Positions 8,176 through 10,572 of a stretch of 10,572 nt of DNA are shown piece by piece; position 1 is the first letter of the stretch; each line of letters begins with the position of its first letter. Source of the DNA: CAYWNA01 sp964459305 (lineage in GTDB: Bacteria > Planctomycetota > Planctomycetia > Pirellulales > Pirellulaceae). Where the stretch lies: the NCBI GenBank assembly GCA_964459305.1, contig CAYWNA010000367.1, positions 1 through 10,572 on the forward strand, given 5' to 3'. The notes beneath the pieces are model-generated. The model made no database searches. It saw nothing but the letters and a program-made list of their open reading frames with translations, and was not told the origin of the DNA. A program made the position numbers and the translations under genes.

Positions 8176-8254
8176 GGGTTGGTGAGTGGAAAGGCGCTAG
8201 GCACCGGTGCCGAAAAACGGGCGGCTAGCGCCGTGCCGCTCACGAGTTCAACCC
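8176..8254. repeat. Long imperfect inverted repeat in the intergenic spacer
   Basis: The left arm (8176-8200) and right arm (8225-8254) are reverse complements at 22 of 25 positions, with one 5-base bulge (8244-8248). Paired blocks are GGGTTG/CAACCC, GTGAG/CTCAC, GG/CC and a perfect eight-base GGCGCTAG/CTAGCGCC. The loop side holds a perfect 12-base palindrome, GGCACCGGTGCC (8200-8211), overlapping the arm by one base. It lies between the nitrilase-like gene (stop at 8283) and the glycoside hydrolase start (8051). No T-run follows in the transcribed direction, so it is not a standard rho-independent terminator; an mRNA processing or stabilising hairpin, or a dispersed REP-like repeat, fits better. 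Confidence 0.85.
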
Positions 8255-8282
8255 GAAAACTAAAATTTAGCAAAGCACTAGA

Positions 8283-9647
8283 TCATTTAACAAGACTCTC
8301 CGGCGTCGGGACACTACGGTACAGTTCCAGGATTTCCTCGAGGCAGCGGTCGTTGGTCGTGTGGGGCATTTGGCGGAAGGCCTGGGGCATGCCGCATGTT
8401 TGCCATTGACGATAAGCCCATGGTTTAGGCTCGCTCAACTCCAATTCCGCCGTCAGTAAATCGGGACCGCCGTTGGCCAGGGTGCGGAAGTCGGGGCCGG
8501 CAATAATATTTTCCGCGGCGGTCGACCCGCTCGAAGCGGAAACAAAATAAGTCCCGTTGGTGCAGCAGTCGGCAAGCATGCACGTGGGGCCATAACCGGC
8601 ATTGGGGCAGAAGATGATCTCCGCTCCCTTCAGCGCCAACACGCGGCTCACTTCAGGAAACCAATTGTCATAGCAGATCATGATCCCGATGCGGCCGAAA
8701 TCGCAGTCGAAGACCGGGTAGTCGGTTCCCGGCCGTACTCCTGCGAACGTCTCGGGGAAATGAAGATGCGTCTTGCGGTACTTGCCGACGAGTTTGCCCT
8801 GGCGGTCCAGCAGAAAAGCCGTGTTGTATACGTACTCCCCATCCTGCTCCCAGATGCAGCCGATCAGGTAGATCTTGTTCTTGGCGGCCGCTTCGGCCAG
8901 GACGCTGTAGATCGGTCCCGGGATCGGTTCAGCGATCTTCAGGATGTCGCCGCCAGCGTTCAGGGCTTCGGTCAGGCAGATGATGTCGCATCCGGCCTGG
9001 GCGGCTTTCTCGATATGGGGCACATAAGCCTTGGCGCGGGCCACGCGGTCGGCGATTTCCTTGTGAAGCACGGAATAGCTGGCCACTTTGGCCACGCGCC
9101 GCGGGTTGGGCGTGGTTTCGCGGATCTCGACGTCCTCGAAATACACACTGCCTGGGCCGTCAATACGCAGCATCAGCATGACACGGACGATGTTGCCCGC
9201 GCGATGTGCGAACTTCTGCCGACCTTCGAACCACTCGCCGGCTTTTTTCCAATGGGCGATGAAGCCATCGTTCCAACCGGTGCCGCCCCAGACCAAATGC
9301 ACCAGTACGCATCGGTTCGGATTGTCGATATCCCGGCATCGGTAACGCACAACCACTTCATACGTCTTGCCCGCCGCCACGGGCACATCTTGGCAAAAGT
9401 AGCCGAAGCGATATCCACCCTCGGAGCGTAGACAGGCCGCAAAGCCACCAGTGCGCACAGGCCCCTTCACATGCGTGAAAGCTGGCCGCAGCACGTCGCT
9501 GGGAGAAACGGCCGTCCAGTCGTCCGGCACGCCGTCTCGATCCTCGTCGATCTCGAAGCCGGGATTCGTCACAAGGTTCGGCGACTCGGCGCCGGCTACC
9601 CCCGTTAGTGAGATTGAAAGCAAGAGTACGTGAATGAGGGCGTTCAT
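8283..9647 (-). CDS. Secreted carbon-nitrogen hydrolase (nitrilase superfamily) with N-terminal carbohydrate-binding-like domain
   Basis: This 454-residue protein has a signal peptide (LIHVLLLSISLTGVAGA, 4-20). Residues 23-176 resemble a CBM4/9-type jelly roll: NLVTNPGFE, DRDGVPDDW, then beta strands ending in SVYFEDVEIRE. The nitrilase domain runs from about 186 to 410. The Glu-Lys-Cys triad is visible: E227 in DIICLTEALN, K292 in KYRKTHLHFPE, and C325 in IGIMICYDNWFPE. Such enzymes hydrolyse amides or nitriles through a cysteine thioester. Family members are mostly cytoplasmic, so export plus a sugar-binding-like module suggests an amide-bearing glycan or amino-sugar substituent; that is inference. 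The part after C325 (MLADCCTNGTYFVSAS) is less typical and rich in cysteine. The start at 9647 has AAAGG eight bases upstream and begins the signal peptide; the open frame up to 9842 overlaps the broken gene upstream and is not used. Confidence 0.88.
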   Translation of the reverse strand: MNALIHVLLLSISLTGVAGAESPNLVTNPGFEIDEDRDGVPDDWTAVSPSDVLRPAFTHVKGPVRTGGFAACLRSEGGYRFGYFCQDVPVAAGKTYEVVVRYRCRDIDNPNRCVLVHLVWGGTGWNDGFIAHWKKAGEWFEGRQKFAHRAGNIVRVMLMLRIDGPGSVYFEDVEIRETTPNPRRVAKVASYSVLHKEIADRVARAKAYVPHIEKAAQAGCDIICLTEALNAGGDILKIAEPIPGPIYSVLAEAAAKNKIYLIGCIWEQDGEYVYNTAFLLDRQGKLVGKYRKTHLHFPETFAGVRPGTDYPVFDCDFGRIGIMICYDNWFPEVSRVLALKGAEIIFCPNAGYGPTCMLADCCTNGTYFVSASSGSTAAENIIAGPDFRTLANGGPDLLTAELELSEPKPWAYRQWQTCGMPQAFRQMPHTTNDRCLEEILELYRSVPTPESLVK

Positions 9648-9694
9648 TCCGTTTGCCTTTCGAGTTTGAGTTGAGTCGTCTTGCGCCCGCGATT

Positions 9695-10041
9695 CTACCA
9701 CGCGACGAGTTCGACCGCGCCGTCCTGGCGGGCGACAATTGTCTGGCTGTGTTGGCCGTACGTGCGGACCAGTATGATCGGTGATCCGGTCGCGATAGAA
9801 CTTCGTCCGCGGCGTCGAGTTTCCAGAGACTGCCGTCTTCACAGCCGACGATGATGTTTGAGTCTTCCTCCGCCGGTACGACGGCGTGACCTACCCCCCA
9901 GAGCATAGTGCTGACAAGCAGCATCCCCACGAGTTCTCTTCGTGTTTGCATGACATCCGACCCCAATTCGACCGAGAGCCACTGGCCGAAGCTCATGCCG
10001 AAGAAAGGCATGACTTCTCGGCGCGAGCCCGGCAGTTTCAT
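9695..10041 (-). pseudogene. Collapsed, frameshifted beta-propeller (PQQ/FG-GAP-like) gene remnant
   Basis: One frame encodes a signal-peptide-like segment (ELVGMLLVSTMLWGVGHAVV) followed by a propeller-blade motif, NIIVGCEDGSLWKLDAADEV, ending near 9799. From about 9796 a different frame takes over with IATGSPIILVRTYGQHSQ, then TIVARQDGAVELVAW and a TAG stop at 9695-9697. Joined, these read as an export signal plus one or two blades of the kind VGCEDGSLWKLDA...ATGSP...IVARQDGAVELV. The frame change needs loss of one base (or 3n+1). An intact protein of this type should have several blades, so an internal deletion is likely in addition. An ATG at 10041 has AAGGA six bases upstream; an internal ATG at 9951 begins the signal peptide and is an alternative start. 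It ends 47 bp before the nitrilase-like gene and is in the same orientation. A sequencing indel could mimic the frameshift but not the short length. Confidence 0.6.
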
Positions 10042-10273
10042 CAATGGTCCTTAAACGGTGACTGTCAACAATCAAAGCCCCTTCCGACGGATTTTCGGAA
10101 CGCCTCGCGGCCTCTTGCGCTGCACCAACGAGGCTGCTTCGGAGACTGCGCCACCGAATGTACTCTGCAAATTGCCGTTTCTTGCGTCGGTCGTAAACAC
10201 CGACGCAGGCTGGGAATGGACGCTTGAACGCTTCGGTCGCAATCGCCTCGTTGAGTTGGCGGACCGTGGTTAC

Positions 10274-10300
10274 TGACTCAGGACGGATACTCCTGTGTCA
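10274..10300. promoter_or_regulatory. Operator-like inverted repeat TGACTCAGGA-N7-TCCTGTGTCA
   Basis: Two ten-base arms match as reverse complements at nine of ten positions around a seven-base centre (CGGATAC). It lies about 230 bp upstream of the first minus-strand start (10041). The symmetry and size fit a binding site for a dimeric regulator, or a small RNA hairpin. No poly-T follows on either strand, so a terminator is unlikely. Confidence 0.5.
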
Positions 10301-10364
10301 CTTGGCGGCAACCGTGGCTAGAGCCGAAAACCTACCGCTTCGCGCCGTCAATTAGATGACGCCG

Positions 10365-10376
10365 ACCAGATCTGGT
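10365..10376. repeat. Perfect 12-base palindrome ACCAGATCTGGT
   Basis: A perfect palindrome with no spacer, in the non-coding stretch upstream of the cluster. It may be a second protein-binding site, but a single 12-base palindrome is weak evidence on its own. Confidence 0.4.
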
Positions 10377-10572
10377 TAGACGCGCGAACTTCAGATGTCG
10401 ATGTGACCTCTGCATCTCAGACCGCCCTGGCCAAAGCCCCATTTGCCGCCAGTACACACGTCGTCATTCGTCGCATGAAGTTTTTCCCAAGAAATCACTC
10501 GTCAAACGCCCGTGCTACAAGCGGCCTGTTGATTTTATGTCGCACCGGGGTTAGGTGAGCAAGCGACGTTGG

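Larger units (their letters stand above)
10045..10572. other. Region without a convincing gene, upstream of the cluster
   Basis: I see no coding region with a recognisable protein or supported start here. Short open frames exist on both strands (for example plus-strand 10058-10276, and a minus-strand frame open from about 10300 to 9839), but their translations show no motifs. No tRNA or rRNA is visible. The region holds two notable inverted repeats (10274-10300 and 10365-10376) and is where a promoter for the minus-strand cluster would be expected. Confidence 0.6.

Noticed and set aside
8052..8273. 74-residue N-terminal extension of the glycoside hydrolase
   Set aside because: It would place the signal peptide inside the protein, it is encoded by the inverted repeat, and the ATG at 8051 has a good Shine-Dalgarno site.
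9648..9842. 65-residue N-terminal extension of the nitrilase-like protein
   Set aside because: It overlaps the broken propeller gene in another frame, is basic and featureless, and would bury the signal peptide.
10064..10069. TTGACA (minus strand) as a possible -35 box
   Set aside because: The sequence 17 bases downstream is ATTGAT, a poor -10 box that overlaps the best start codon (10041). Without transcript data this is not a supportable promoter.
10058..10276. Small plus-strand open frame of 72 codons upstream of the cluster
   Set aside because: No recognisable motif, no good ribosome-binding site seen, and an overlapping minus-strand frame is equally open, so it is likely chance.
9839..10300. 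Minus-strand frame open for about 150 codons with translation near DRRKKRQFAEYIRW
   Set aside because: Only a TTG start midway (10075), no known motif, and it overlaps the signal-peptide part of the broken propeller gene in a different frame.
1..10572. CRISPR arrays, tRNA or rRNA genes, insertion sequences and transposases
   Set aside because: No regularly spaced direct repeats, no cloverleaf-like or rRNA-like sequence, and no transposase motifs were found on either strand.

Overview
The window looks like chromosome from a planctomycete, or a close relative in the Planctomycetota-Verrucomicrobiota-Lentisphaerota group. It has moderately high GC. It carries secreted proteins typical of that group: a sulfatase with a CDNLGYGD signature, a PQQ/FG-GAP propeller protein starting WPQFRRD, a secreted nitrilase-like protein, and a Tat-exported BNR protein. 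Taxonomy is inferred from these protein types only.

Every recognisable gene is on the minus strand, so transcription runs from high to low coordinates. In that order: (a) 10045-10572, about 530 bp with no convincing gene but two clean inverted repeats; (b) 9695-10041, a broken, much shortened beta-propeller gene (signal peptide plus the end of a last blade, with a frameshift between); (c) 8283-9647, a secreted carbon-nitrogen hydrolase with an N-terminal carbohydrate-binding-like domain; (d) 8052-8282, a spacer with a strong imperfect inverted repeat; (e) 5832-8051, a secreted glycoside hydrolase of the GH39/GH5-like TIM-barrel type; (f) 2812-5658, a 948-residue secreted FG-GAP/PQQ-like propeller protein with many calcium loops; (g) 1838-2719, a secreted glycerophosphodiester phosphodiesterase family protein; (h) 301-1641, a Tat-exported BNR-type propeller; (i) 1-226, the N-terminus of a sulfatase cut by the window edge.

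Gaps between genes are 47-231 bp, so one long transcript is possible, but the larger gaps could hold separate promoters. All intact genes encode exported proteins, and no regulator, transporter or cytoplasmic enzyme is visible. The likely theme is extracellular or periplasmic breakdown of a decorated, possibly sulfated, polysaccharide: sulfatase to remove sulfate, glycoside hydrolase to cut the chain, BNR propeller as a possible hydrolase or lyase, GDPD-like enzyme for phosphodiester substituents, and amidase-type hydrolase for amide-linked groups. The substrate cannot be read from the sequence. The least expected items are the collapsed propeller gene, the secreted nitrilase fusion, the GDPD with an altered active-site motif, and the intergenic inverted repeats.
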